64,000 bases of DNA from Nitrospirota bacterium (GTDB taxonomy: Bacteria; Nitrospirota; Nitrospiria; SBBL01; JAADHI01). Positions 46,448 to 55,539 of the stretch are shown one piece after another; position 1 is the first letter of the stretch; every line of letters starts with the position of its first letter. The notes beneath the pieces were generated by a model that was not told where the DNA came from, searched no databases, and saw only the letters and a program-made list of their open reading frames with translations. The translations under genes and the position numbers were made by a program. The DNA lies in the NCBI GenBank assembly GCA_029261165.1, contig JAJDBV010000028.1, positions 1 through 64,000 of the forward strand, given 5' to 3'.

Positions 46448-47080
46448 TCAACTCTCCTCCTCTATTCCTATATCGTCATCTAAGATATCAATTGTTGTCC
46501 ATCCAAGGACGAAATCCAGGAGTTCCGCTATACTAAACCCGAATCGGAGTGTTGGACCAAACCCTGCGGCAACTTCAATTTGAGTAAAGTACCGCCACTT
46601 AGCACTACTTCCTCCAATAAAAGTCCCGAAAAAATAAGCTGCCTCGTATCGATAAGTTTTGTGTCTCAATCTCAATCGGTCTATCTTTTTGAATGAAGGT
46701 TCATGATCGGGAACTGGACCAAAAAAATTTTCAACTATGAGGAAGACAGGGATGGGAATTGGAGGCCAAGCTCCTCCGACAGAAACATCAAAAATATCAC
46801 TGTTGGGCTTCTCCTCATTGATAACACTAGATACGAACTCAGATACTCCCGAAAACCCGACATAAAAAGTCTCACCGCCCCGTAATCCGACGACATCACT
46901 GTTGAAAAGTCCTCCCAAGGGAATGAAGCTGATTCTTGCGTATGTACCGATCCCGCCACCAGCCGAAAGAGAAAAGATATCTGCGGCGTCCCGGCTACGA
47001 TCAGAAAAATATCCTGATGTTGCACATCCACACAATACCGCAACTAAGGCGCATATTAATGTAAGCTTAAGAGCTCTCAT
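46448..47080 (-). CDS. Putative outer-membrane lipoprotein
   Basis: 210 aa with a lipobox LCGC near residue 18 and a Ser/Gly after the Cys. The rest is strand-rich with Gly and aromatic residues (GGGIGTYARISFIPLGG, YRYEAAYFFGTFIGG). Preceded by a GAGG site and paired with the LA_2272-like gene (2-bp gap). The sequence resembles small lipoproteins of unknown function seen beside such repeat proteins. Confidence 0.6.
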   Translation of the reverse strand: MRALKLTLICALVAVLCGCATSGYFSDRSRDAADIFSLSAGGGIGTYARISFIPLGGLFNSDVVGLRGGETFYVGFSGVSEFVSSVINEEKPNSDIFDVSVGGAWPPIPIPVFLIVENFFGPVPDHEPSFKKIDRLRLRHKTYRYEAAYFFGTFIGGSSAKWRYFTQIEVAAGFGPTLRFGFSIAELLDFVLGWTTIDILDDDIGIEEES

Positions 47081-47134
47081 CTCATTGCCTCCATTCCTAT
47101 CTTAAATTCCTCTGTCAGAATTTAGTTCGTCTCC

Positions 47135-48073
47135 TTACCAAAGTCCCGGTTGTTTCGTTCTTTCAATCATGGTCTCGATACCATCCTCAATCTCTGAGAG
47201 GAAATCAAATCCAGTACGGCCCTCTATTGCATCAACAGATGTAATATGTTTTGGTAAGTTGTTTGTTTCTAATCTCCTATTCGGCATAACAAAAGCGATC
47301 ACTTCAACTTGAATCGGATCAAAAATGATCTTAAAGAAGTGTGACGGAACCGCAACATTATTCTTTCCGATTGTTTTTGTGGGTCCCTCAAATATCGGTC
47401 CAGTGATAATATATAATTCTCCTCTCTCGGTAGTCCATTTACGTACCCGCTCTTCTAGGACTCTCCAGATCCCACGATTAAACCCTGCTCCAACTTGAGG
47501 AACGATATTAGAGAGCAGGAAACTCTCACTCATTGCCCTTGAACTCCATTTCATCGCTCCGGCAGGGGCCATGTGTCCCCTGTCATAACCACTCTTTTTG
47601 TAATCATTGAGTGCGGCTCGGTTTTTCTTATCTAAATCGGGATCAGGCCTGAAGTGATCAATACGAGGGAACCTTCCAGCCACTCTTCTTCTAGTGAGAT
47701 GATAGATGACCCAGTCTGCAACCTTAAGGTCAGCATCATGAGAAAGTGCATAGCCAAGCCGACAAAGGAGATCCGGTCCTTCGCTTGGTGCTCCATATTT
47801 AAGATGTTCGCAGTCTGAGAGATCCGCTTGAATCGTTGGAGAGGGAGCAGAAGGAGGTACAGCTGGTTTGGGAGGTTCATTAGGACTTCGCAAAGTCCGT
47901 TGCATTTCTGCTTTGCTGGCAAATGATCGACCCGAAAGTTGTCCTTTATGACATTCGTAAATACCTGCCTTCCGGTTGTTGTGACAACCAAAAGTATCAA
48001 GTCTTCCCCGATGTGCAAGGGTAGGGGAGGCAGAGAGAAGGAATGACAAAATTATTATGGATAATGTCCGCAT
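47135..48073 (-). CDS. Secreted YHYH-type DNA/RNA non-specific endonuclease
   Basis: 312 aa with a signal peptide (LSIIILSFLLSASPTLA). Residues ~21-45 (HRGRLDTFGCHNNRK ... YECHKG) resemble the YHYH metal-binding module. The catalytic domain has YDRGHMAPA (Asp164, His167), the following LLSNIVPQ (N189) and FNRGIWRVLEE (N199), the signature of His-Me-finger nucleases of the NucA/EndoG type. It would cut DNA or RNA outside the cytoplasm. The downstream gene in the same direction may encode a partner. Confidence 0.85.
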   Translation of the reverse strand: MRTLSIIILSFLLSASPTLAHRGRLDTFGCHNNRKAGIYECHKGQLSGRSFASKAEMQRTLRSPNEPPKPAVPPSAPSPTIQADLSDCEHLKYGAPSEGPDLLCRLGYALSHDADLKVADWVIYHLTRRRVAGRFPRIDHFRPDPDLDKKNRAALNDYKKSGYDRGHMAPAGAMKWSSRAMSESFLLSNIVPQVGAGFNRGIWRVLEERVRKWTTERGELYIITGPIFEGPTKTIGKNNVAVPSHFFKIIFDPIQVEVIAFVMPNRRLETNNLPKHITSVDAIEGRTGFDFLSEIEDGIETMIERTKQPGLW

Positions 48074-48092
48074 CTCAATTGTTCCCTTTAAA

Positions 48093-48509
48093 TTACTTCA
48101 TGTCTTTCAGGAGCAATATGATTCCATCAATCGCTTGCAGGTGTGATTGACCTTGAATCCTCAGTGCGATGTAGGCTGAGAGAGTTACAGCATAGGTGTG
48201 CCTGGTTCTTCGATCTGTGACAATGCGATCCATCCCCTCCATGATCGTCAGGATCTTTTCTTTAATGCCGTTCTCAGTGAGTTGATCTTGGGCCGCCACA
48301 CTCAAACTAGAAATGTCGCGTTTTTCCTCACCGTAAGCGAGCGAAAGGCTTGCCAATAAAGTCCTAAAACTCGCAATTGTGAAGTGATCATCGGAAATAG
48401 GGAAATCAGAATCTTCTACGGCAAGTCTGTGTTCTAACGAGTCGTCGGCAAGGGTAGGGGAGGGAGAGAGAAGGAGGGCAAATAAAATGATCAGGTATTT
48501 ACGTCTCAC
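48093..48509 (-). CDS. Small exported protein upstream of the nuclease gene
   Basis: 138 aa from a GTG start at 48509 with AAAGGA upstream. It has a signal peptide (LIILFALLLSPSPTLA) similar to that of the nuclease (both share the pattern SxSPTLA). The mature part is helical (FTIASFRTLLASLSLAYGE, LTIMEGMDRIV). It lies 19 bp upstream of the nuclease gene on the same strand, so they are probably co-expressed. A nuclease inhibitor is possible but unproven. Confidence 0.5.
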   Translation of the reverse strand: MRRKYLIILFALLLSPSPTLADDSLEHRLAVEDSDFPISDDHFTIASFRTLLASLSLAYGEEKRDISSLSVAAQDQLTENGIKEKILTIMEGMDRIVTDRRTRHTYAVTLSAYIALRIQGQSHLQAIDGIILLLKDMK

Positions 48510-48575
48510 GGGAAAGATCCTTTTGGGATATTAAAAGAGGAGGTGTGAGGAAACCGCCGACTCGCCTGATGATAC

Positions 48576-48676
48576 TACGTTATCGGTCTTTTTGTCTCCT
48601 CACCGTACGGAAGAGCACGCCTTGATCGCCAAAAAGACATCTAGCCTTGTCTCCCAGGCGACTTGCCGGTTTACCA
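48576..48676. repeat. Dispersed repeat B, copy 1
   Basis: TACGTTATCGGTCTTTTTGT through GACTTGCCGGTTTACC; matches 54131-54235 with about 80-85% identity by eye. It carries the same CTCACCGTA block as repeat A. No conserved reading frame. Confidence 0.6.
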
Positions 48677-48753
48677 AATCAGAGACGACTTACGGATATA
48701 GAGCTATCAGGGGAAGAGCAAGATCATACAAAAGATGTTTTTCATCCGAACTC

Positions 48754-49803
48754 CTAAACAATCATGACGTTATATCCTTCGGCTAATCGAAACTGCCATT
48801 GGCCCTCAATCTTCCAAAATAAAAAGGTATATCCGTCAATACGTAAATCGTCAAAATATTTGTATTTAATCAGTACAAGGGCTCGCGTACGATCTGGGTT
48901 CAAGGCTACCTCTCCAAAAGTTAAGTCGATCGGAAGCTTCTTCTCCGTCTCCCAAATCTTATCAACGACTCTATGGATGGGGAAATAGGACTCATGGCTT
49001 CCCGGTCTTGCTTCCACATCCCGCTGATAATATGACACTTGGTGGCCCGGTTTGACCGGCTTCCCTTTTTCGGTGTTTTCAAGGACCATCCAGGGGGTAA
49101 GACGTTCAAAGGTGGCCATAAACTCCAGAACGAGCTCTCGGATGGCCTCTTCATCCGGCATCTCCGGAGGTTGCGTAAACTCGGGTCCGCCCCGGTTGAG
49201 CCAGTCCATAGCCCCCTCATATTGTAGAAAGGCCTTGTCGAAGTCTCTTTGCGGGTAGGGGGCATGCTCCGGCGAGGCCATTACAAGCTGATCTTGCCAA
49301 AATTGGAGATACGGGAGATACTCCGATTGGCCTGCAAGGACTTTAGGAATAAAGGCCCGGTTGAAACCTTGTCGCGGTATCGGGAGCTCCTTTTCTATTT
49401 CTACATAATCCTTACACCTTGGGTCGGTGAGGTTCACCACATGAAGGCAGACTTTTAGCCTTGCCAGCATGGTTACGTCAGAGCGATCAAATAAGAGATC
49501 CATTAGCTCAGTCGACCCTCCATCCTCAAAATACATCAGGGTCTCTGAGATCACTCCGACGTCCCACCCGTCCCCTTGTTTTATGGCCTCCTTCAAGCGA
49601 GAATACAGGACCGGAATCATCTCATCTCCAAGACGAAAGAGCTGAAAAAGGCTTTCATCGTGATACTTCTTATAATTATCCCGATCAATGAGTCGGTCCA
49701 CCAGTTGCTCTTCTCTCGTCTTCTCACTCAACTCCTCTGCATGCCCCAGAGATACCGACAGGCTGGCGAACACAAAAACTAGAACCAAGATCCTTCTCAT
49801 CAT
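48754..49803 (-). CDS. Exported protein, tandem paralogue 1
   Basis: ATG at 49803 follows TAGGA; an extended frame back to 49857 lacks a ribosome-binding site and would overlap the neighbour. About 349 aa, signal peptide VLVFVFASLSVSLGHA. Shares with the next gene blocks such as EKTREEQLVD, GQSEYLPYLQ, KAFLQYEGAMDWLNRGGPEF, and LPIDLTFGEVALNPDRTRA. Helical N-terminal two-thirds, strand-rich C-terminal third (YTFLFWKIEGQWQFRLAEG). Function unknown. Confidence 0.6.
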   Translation of the reverse strand: MMRRILVLVFVFASLSVSLGHAEELSEKTREEQLVDRLIDRDNYKKYHDESLFQLFRLGDEMIPVLYSRLKEAIKQGDGWDVGVISETLMYFEDGGSTELMDLLFDRSDVTMLARLKVCLHVVNLTDPRCKDYVEIEKELPIPRQGFNRAFIPKVLAGQSEYLPYLQFWQDQLVMASPEHAPYPQRDFDKAFLQYEGAMDWLNRGGPEFTQPPEMPDEEAIRELVLEFMATFERLTPWMVLENTEKGKPVKPGHQVSYYQRDVEARPGSHESYFPIHRVVDKIWETEKKLPIDLTFGEVALNPDRTRALVLIKYKYFDDLRIDGYTFLFWKIEGQWQFRLAEGYNVMIV

Positions 49804-49811
49804 TATTATTC

Positions 49812-50903
49812 CTAACCAGTTGTAAGTTTTTCGCCTTGGGCTAATCGAAACCGCCATTCCCCCTCAACCTTCCAAAATAAAAAGGTATATCCGAACCAGC
49901 CATTTTTCTCATACCGACGATACTTAACAAATGCAAGAGCTCGTGTACGATCCGGGTTAAAGGCAATCTCTTCAGAAGTTAAGTCAATCGGAAGCTTCTT
50001 CTCCGTCTCCCAGATCTTACGAACAACTCTATTGATGGGAAAACGGGACTCAGGGCTACCCGGTCTTGCTTCCTCATCCCGTTGATAATAAGATACCCGA
50101 TGGCCCGGCTTGACTGGTTTCCCTTTCTCCGCGTTTTCTAGGATCAGCCAGGGAGTCAAGCGTTCAAAGGTGGTCATGAACTCTAAGATATATTCTCGGA
50201 TGGCCTCTTTATCCGGCATCCCCGGAGATTCCTTGAACTCGGGTTCACCCCGATTAAGCCAGTCCATAGCCCCCTCATATTGTAAAGAGGCCTTATCGAA
50301 GTTTCTTTGGGGGTGGGAGGACTGATTGGGCGGGGCAATTTCTAACTGATCTTGCCGCGATTGGAGGTAAGGGAGATACTCCGATTGGCCAGCAAGGACA
50401 ACGGGGATAAAGCCAAGGTCGAAAAACCTCTGCGGTATCGAAGGATCCTTTTCTTCTTTTACATAGTCTACATACTTCTTACACCTTGGGTCGATGACGT
50501 TCGCCACATGACGGCAGTGCTTATATCTGCGTTCTTCTAAGTATGTGATCTGAGGATTACCCAAAATAAGATCAATTGCCTCATCCGGTCCGCCATCTTC
50601 AAATAAAACCAAAGCCTGTGCCAATCCCAAGACTTTGTAAGAAACCTTGATATTATCTGCCTTCTTCAACTCCTCCTTGAATCGTGAGAGGAGATGTGGA
50701 ACCACCATATCTCCGACACGAAATATCTCCTGAAAGCCAACAGGCGAATCGTTAGATCCACCACCGAGGAACCCATCCACTAGCCTCTCTTCTCTTGTCT
50801 TCTCAATAAACTCCTGCGTATGCCCAAAGTAAGGAACCAGAAAGAGGCTAACGGAGATCATTCCTAGTACAAAGAGGATCAAGATCTTTCTTTTTATTTT
50901 CAT
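49812..50903 (-). CDS. Exported protein, tandem paralogue 2
   Basis: 363 aa with a signal peptide (ILILFVLGMISVSLFLVPYFGHTQ). It is the upstream copy, 8 bp from paralogue 1, and about 60% identical by eye over the C-terminal half (GAMDWLNRGEPEF, ERLTPWLILENAEKGKPVKPGH, YTFLFWKVEGEWRFRLAQG). The N-terminal helical part is more diverged. A local tandem duplication is the likely origin. No family recognised. Confidence 0.6.
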   Translation of the reverse strand: MKIKRKILILFVLGMISVSLFLVPYFGHTQEFIEKTREERLVDGFLGGGSNDSPVGFQEIFRVGDMVVPHLLSRFKEELKKADNIKVSYKVLGLAQALVLFEDGGPDEAIDLILGNPQITYLEERRYKHCRHVANVIDPRCKKYVDYVKEEKDPSIPQRFFDLGFIPVVLAGQSEYLPYLQSRQDQLEIAPPNQSSHPQRNFDKASLQYEGAMDWLNRGEPEFKESPGMPDKEAIREYILEFMTTFERLTPWLILENAEKGKPVKPGHRVSYYQRDEEARPGSPESRFPINRVVRKIWETEKKLPIDLTSEEIAFNPDRTRALAFVKYRRYEKNGWFGYTFLFWKVEGEWRFRLAQGEKLTTG

Positions 50904-51035
50904 CGGTTCCTTTTGGGCTAAGCCATACCTTTTACGAATGAATATCTTTCACTCTGGTTCCTAACCAGTTGACCATAAGCCATGGATAGACACAGGGATA
51001 CAAGTAAACCATTACTACCAGAAACCCAATATTAA

Positions 51036-51848
51036 TCATCCATAGATGGGCCGATCTTTATCTATCGGTTTCACAACAAACGCTTCGCCCTCTGAATCAA
51101 CCGTCCACTCATTTGGCCCAAGGGGTGTAAAATAAGGGGCCAATTCCTGGATGAGATGCTCACTAAAGTCGAGTGCCTGCTGAATGCGCTGACCGAAAAC
51201 CGCCCCCAACCATGTTCCACCCTTGACTTCAACGCGAAGCCATTTTTCTTGGACTTCTACGGTCAAGATCAGATCAAGATCACTTAATGCGTCGGTTGCG
51301 GCTCGGAGAGCATTATCGAGCGTTCGCCCATTTGTCTGGGAAGAGACTGAGTCCGAGTTCCAGTCTTTCGTCACTTGTCGTTCTGCCGGAGGAAGCTTAC
51401 TGAAATCCCCTAAGCAAAAAAGGTTAACGCGGCTCATTTCGAGCTGATACCATGACCGAAAACCTCCACGATCGGTTTGTTTATAAGGCCAATAGTCCAT
51501 TATCAGGTTCTCGAAATAGGCGAGCACCCATAGTTCCCCCACGCGGGCCTTCATCTTTGGCCTCAGCCAGCGCCGTCGAATATGATATTCTGTCCCCCCC
51601 CTAGCTTGCAGAAGCCTTTGAAGATCGCTTGCTAGAAACCAATACCGCCGCAAGAAACATATAAGGACCCCCATAAAAAGTGAAACCCACGCGAGCAAGG
51701 TCAGAGCTTCCTCTTTTTGGGGCGGAGCCGACTGAAAAACTACTAAAACAGCAAACAAAAATATTGCGAGGCCCATAAAGACTACGAACCAAAATATCAT
51801 TTGAAACCATAGGTCTAATGCAGCTACGTTCTTTCCGCGCCAGTCCAT
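51036..51848 (-). CDS. Inner-membrane protein of unknown function
   Basis: 270 aa with AGGAG eight bases before the ATG. Two hydrophobic helices (MIFWFVVFMGLAIFLFAVLVV and LTLLAWVSLFMGVLICFL, about residues 17-72) are followed by a ~200-residue cytosolic domain with Trp and charged residues. No catalytic motif found. Leftward like its neighbours. Confidence 0.55.
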   Translation of the reverse strand: MDWRGKNVAALDLWFQMIFWFVVFMGLAIFLFAVLVVFQSAPPQKEEALTLLAWVSLFMGVLICFLRRYWFLASDLQRLLQARGGTEYHIRRRWLRPKMKARVGELWVLAYFENLIMDYWPYKQTDRGGFRSWYQLEMSRVNLFCLGDFSKLPPAERQVTKDWNSDSVSSQTNGRTLDNALRAATDALSDLDLILTVEVQEKWLRVEVKGGTWLGAVFGQRIQQALDFSEHLIQELAPYFTPLGPNEWTVDSEGEAFVVKPIDKDRPIYG

Positions 51849-52293
51849 TTATCCAACTCCTATTAGATCCGGTGCCGGTCCAACGGCATAGATCCTCCTC
51901 CGGTAAGGCCATAGAAGACCTGTGGAAATACCTCCATACTAAACAATTTACGATACCTGCCAGAATGACCCGCTTGGAAGAGCGGGGATGGATGCTGCCC
52001 GGAGCAAAACAGAGGCAAAACTTTTTGGTTCAAAAAGCCCCGTCCGGAAGGGCGGGGTTCTTTACTTCTGACAGATGCATCCCAAGCGCTTTCTGTCGAT
52101 AAACTACTATTATACCAGGGGTTTATCTTTTGAGGGTTGCAGGGAACAATAATCCATCTTAGAAAGCGTTAACCTTGGAATGTTGAAGAGTTACTGATTA
52201 TAGGAAGAAGGGAACAACGAATATGAGAGGTTGAGCGCTGAGGATCGGTGCGAAGGCGTGGCCCGACGAGAAGGATTTCGCCCGCTATGCGGG
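51849..52293. other. Gene-free stretch with a terminator and a short repeat
   Basis: No supportable gene. It contains the hairpin at 52032-52057 and a 15-20 bp match (GTTAACCTTGGAATG, about 52167) to the edge of repeat A at about 41357. Nothing else recognisable. Confidence 0.5.
52032..52057 (-). terminator. Terminator for leftward transcription
   Basis: On the minus strand CCCCGCCC-TTCC-GGACGGGG (one G-T pair) is followed by CTTTTTG. It lies downstream of the 52294-52644 gene. Confidence 0.6.
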
Positions 52294-52644
52294 TTAAATC
52301 ATACTAAACAATACAACCAGAACCAAAGAAGCATAATACATGTTGAGATACTTTTTATCTCTTGTGCTTAGACCGCCATATTTATTGGGAAATAGATAAC
52401 GACGACTGAAGGAAACGAAATAAAGAAATACCTTTCCGGCAATGACAAGTTGTGGCACAAATAGACCTATCGCGTAGACCATCATTATCCCGCCCATAAC
52501 GTCACCACTGCACCTGAAATCAGTCATAATGCAGCCAAAAGAAAAGATGGCAACATAAACGAGATTATTGATAAACCCCAGACAGAACATCCGAGGCTTA
52601 ATACATCCAGAGACTATTTTATTGTCTATTTCTTCCAACAGCAT
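52294..52644 (-). CDS. Small polytopic membrane protein
   Basis: 116 aa with three hydrophobic segments (VYVAIFSFGCIM; GGIMMVYAIGLFVPQLVIAG; MYYASLVLVVLFSMI). No ribosome-binding site is clear at the ATG. No family recognised. Divergent from the cytochrome locus at 52727. Confidence 0.5.
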   Translation of the reverse strand: MLLEEIDNKIVSGCIKPRMFCLGFINNLVYVAIFSFGCIMTDFRCSGDVMGGIMMVYAIGLFVPQLVIAGKVFLYFVSFSRRYLFPNKYGGLSTRDKKYLNMYYASLVLVVLFSMI

Positions 52645-52691
52645 GGGGCGATTCTCTATGTTATTGTTTAATCTGAGTGCTTAAATCCGAA

Positions 52692-52720
52692 TTGACACAC
52701 GCTCGAAGCGTGATTATAAT
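52692..52720 (+). promoter_or_regulatory. Consensus sigma-70 promoter with dyad in the spacer
   Basis: TTGACA (52692-52697), 17 bp, TATAAT (52715-52720). The spacer contains CACGCT-CGA-AGCGTG, a dyad suited to a regulator seated between the boxes. The next ATG is at 52727, where transcription itself should begin. Confidence 0.85.
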
Positions 52721-52726
52721 TTAGCT

Positions 52727-53128
52727 ATGAATAAGCGCCCTCCGTCAAAAAGACTATCTTCTATCTTTAGACTACTCCTTGTCTGTTTTTTTATCTGGGG
52801 GATTTGTCCCTGGGATAACTCTTCTGCGGTCGCCCAGCCTTTAAATGCGGCTCAAGTCCGGCACGGCCATCAAGAGGGAGACAATACACATCACGCCTCT
52901 GAGGGGGCCGAACATACCTGCTCCGGGTCGGTATCTGTTTTTAAACAGGAATCAACCTGGGGGGGAAGTTCTCTTAAATCTCTCCCTGAAAATTGTTCTT
53001 TTGTTTCAATCGTTTTTCTACCCCACCTTTATCAACCGTACCTTCTTTCGCTGCCCGTTTCAGAAGCCCCGGAGCTACCTAGCCGTTTTTCTAATCTTTA
53101 TCAATTCAACTCATCCCTTCTTCTTTAG
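52727..53128 (+). CDS. Small exported His-containing protein, probably leaderless
   Basis: 133 aa, signal peptide RLLLVCFFIWGICPWDNSSAVAQ. The mature part has scattered His residues (RHGHQEGDNTHHASEGAEH) and a single Cys, suggesting metal contact. The ATG lies only six bases after TATAAT, so the mRNA probably starts at or near the AUG; no in-frame Met follows in the signal region. Coupled to a c-type cytochrome gene downstream. Function unknown. Confidence 0.55.
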   Translation: MNKRPPSKRLSSIFRLLLVCFFIWGICPWDNSSAVAQPLNAAQVRHGHQEGDNTHHASEGAEHTCSGSVSVFKQESTWGGSSLKSLPENCSFVSIVFLPHLYQPYLLSLPVSEAPELPSRFSNLYQFNSSLLL

Positions 53129-53225
53129 GACCCCTTTTCTAAGCCCAACGAAAGAGCTTCCGGATAACCGTTCACCAACATTCCGGAGATTAATCCGCTA
53201 TTTGAAAAGGAAGAGAGGGGATAAG

Positions 53226-53837
53226 ATGAAAAATGTTATCATCACAATAGGTATTACCATAACAATTTCCACGCTTTTAGGTCTGACGGTGGTCTATGCC
53301 GGACTGTTTAATGTGTCCGCATCATGGAAAGATCCGGCGCTGGTCCGCTGGGTATTGGCCACCACACGGGAGAATGCCGTAAAAAGCCGTGCAGCCTCGA
53401 TCAAAGTCCCGCCCATGAAAGGGGCGCAACAGGTTGAAGAAGGCTTCCGCAGCTTTCGTGAGATGTGTGCAAGCTGCCATACGCCGCCGGGCACTCCCGT
53501 ATCACCGGTCGCCAAGGGATTGAATCCTGAGCCGCCGGACCTTGCCAGACGGGCCGAACAAATGTCTTCCGCCGAGCTGTTTTGGGTAATTAAAAACGGC
53601 ATCCGGATGACTGGCATGCCAGCCTGGGGACCGACCCACGAAGACGCCGAACTCTGGAATATCGTTGCATTTGTAAAGACCTTGCCTGAAATGAGCAGTG
53701 ATGATTACCGGACACTGGATCAGCAAGCTCCAGAGGGACACGGCCATAGTGGCGGTGGACACAACGATAAAGGGAGTGAACCCGGTCTCGGTGATGATTC
53801 GCATCACGATGATTTTGGTGGCGGGCACACGCATTGA
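53226..53837 (+). CDS. Exported c-type cytochrome with His-rich tail
   Basis: 203 aa; ATG at 53226 is supported by GAGGGGATAAG. A signal or anchor helix is at residues 4-25. The haem site CASCH is at 81-85 and a likely axial Met at 131 (MTGMPAWG). The C-terminal ~35 residues are rich in His, Gly and Asp (GHGHSGGGHND ... DDSHHDDFGGGHTH), a probable metal-binding tail. It would carry electrons in the periplasm. Lies 97 bp after the small His-containing gene, probably on one transcript. Confidence 0.85.
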   Translation: MKNVIITIGITITISTLLGLTVVYAGLFNVSASWKDPALVRWVLATTRENAVKSRAASIKVPPMKGAQQVEEGFRSFREMCASCHTPPGTPVSPVAKGLNPEPPDLARRAEQMSSAELFWVIKNGIRMTGMPAWGPTHEDAELWNIVAFVKTLPEMSSDDYRTLDQQAPEGHGHSGGGHNDKGSEPGLGDDSHHDDFGGGHTH

Positions 53838-54470
53838 TGAGTATAGGGGGTGTACTCTTAAAAACATAGGGCCAGAATATTAAGCAGGTGATTTTTCAAA
53901 TAGGATATATGCCGAGAAATATGACCAGCACCATTTCTCGTTAAGGAAGCCTCTATTTCCCACATTTCAGATTGAAGAGTTAGGTTTGTGGATGTGGTTC
54001 AAAAACCGACCTCTCAGAATGCCCCAGGATCGACGATCTCAAACCGTCTGATGGGGTAGGACCCCAATTTCCATCATTATATATAGGGGGAAACCGTCGA
54101 TGGCTAGCGCGAGACCCATCCACCCGAAATACTGCGTTATCGGTCTTTTTGTCTCCTCACCGTACGGAAGAGTACGCCTCGATCTCCAACGAAGACCTCT
54201 GCCTTGTCTTTCAGCCGACTTGCCGGTTTCCAAGATCTCCGTCAATTCACCCCAAAATACAAACTACGCCTTAAACCCCAAAACCTTCTGAAATTGCAAT
54301 TCAAACGATTCTTCGCTTTATAGACCACTACTGACCAACTCATTTACAACTTCAGCCGGCAACGGTGATTTCAATCCGTGTAAAATTAATTTCCTTTCAG
54401 AGCATTATAGACTATCCCATAACGTCGTTTATGAGATATAATAGGTCCTTCATAACAAAAGGGCCTTTGT
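53838..54470. other. Gene-free stretch with repeat B
   Basis: No gene supported. It contains repeat B copy 2 (54131-54235) and, just before the recombinase gene, TATAAT at about 54436. The remainder shows nothing recognisable. Confidence 0.5.
54131..54235. repeat. Dispersed repeat B, copy 2
   Basis: ACTGCGTTATCGGTCTTTTT through GACTTGCCGGTTTCC; aligns over its length with 48576-48676. Both copies lie between genes. Confidence 0.6.
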
Positions 54471-55448
54471 ATGACCGAAGACTTTCCAATCCAAGCATCC
54501 AAACCTTTTTCACAGCTCCCATCAGTCCTGGCCGATCTGGGTGAATCTGCACAGCGGGTCTTTCTTGAGTTCTTTACCGCACAGATCAGAAACGCGAATA
54601 CACGCCAAGCCTACCTGCGCAATGTCTGCCGGTTTCTGGATTGGGTTGAAAGCAGAGGCGCAACGCTTCCAGAGATGAAGGCGATGCATGTTGCCCTGTA
54701 CATCGAGCAGCTCGGGAAACCGAAAGCCGACGGCGGCCAGGGTTACTCTGCCCCGACGATCAAACAGCATCTGGCGGCCTTGCGGGTCTTTGGGGCCTTC
54801 CTGGTGATCCGGCAGATCGTTCCCGCAAATCCGGCCGCCGATGTCCGGGGACCGAAACATGTTGTGACCACCGGCAAAACACCCGTCATGACAGGAGAGG
54901 ATGCCAGGGCTTTATTTGCCTCAATAGATACCTCCAAACCCAGCGGACTACGCGACAAGGCCATAATCGGGGTCATGGTCTACACCTTTGCCAGAATATC
55001 GGCTGTCTGTGATCTGGATATAAGCGACTACTATCAGGTTGGACGTCGAATGATGTTCCGGTTTCAGGAAAAAGGTGGACGCCACCATGTCATGCCCGCG
55101 CACCACACGGCCATCGAGTACATGGAAGCTTATGTGACTGCTCTAGGAGAACAAGATGGGCCGCTTTTCAGGTCCATGACCCGGAAACGAAATGGGTTCA
55201 CCCGCAGACGGCTTGATCGCCGGGAGGCCCTGGCGATAGTAAAGCGGCGCTGCAAGGCCGCCGGCCTTGGAGATCGTTTTACAAACCATACCTTCCGGGC
55301 AACCGGGATCACAGCATATCTGAAAAACGAAGGACAACTCGAACACGCGCAGTACATGGCGGGCCACGCCTCCCCCAGAACCACAAAACTCTACGACCGG
55401 CGGGCACAGGAAGCCAGCCTGGATGAAGTCGAACGGATTATTCTGTAA
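54471..55448 (+). CDS. Tyrosine site-specific recombinase
   Basis: 325 aa. A SAM-like core-binding domain (~30-115) precedes the catalytic domain with Arg175 (ARISAVCDL), Lys201 (EKGGRHH), His273-x-x-Arg276 (HTFRATG), His299 (GHASPRTT) and the nucleophile Tyr308 (KLYDRR). All catalytic residues are present. The layout is XerC/XerD-like phage integrase rather than IntI (the integron-specific extra helix is not seen). It may resolve plasmid dimers or move a neighbouring element. Confidence 0.85.
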   Translation: MTEDFPIQASKPFSQLPSVLADLGESAQRVFLEFFTAQIRNANTRQAYLRNVCRFLDWVESRGATLPEMKAMHVALYIEQLGKPKADGGQGYSAPTIKQHLAALRVFGAFLVIRQIVPANPAADVRGPKHVVTTGKTPVMTGEDARALFASIDTSKPSGLRDKAIIGVMVYTFARISAVCDLDISDYYQVGRRMMFRFQEKGGRHHVMPAHHTAIEYMEAYVTALGEQDGPLFRSMTRKRNGFTRRRLDRREALAIVKRRCKAAGLGDRFTNHTFRATGITAYLKNEGQLEHAQYMAGHASPRTTKLYDRRAQEASLDEVERIIL

Positions 55449-55539
55449 GGATAAAAAGTCTCAAAACCGCCCTTATGTTGCCGTCACCTTTTTGCCCTTG
55501 AGACAGCGCTTACCCTTTTTAGAAATATCTATTATATGG

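Noticed and set aside
54471-55448. Integron integrase
   Set aside because: All catalytic residues fit a general tyrosine recombinase, and the IntI-specific insertion was not seen.
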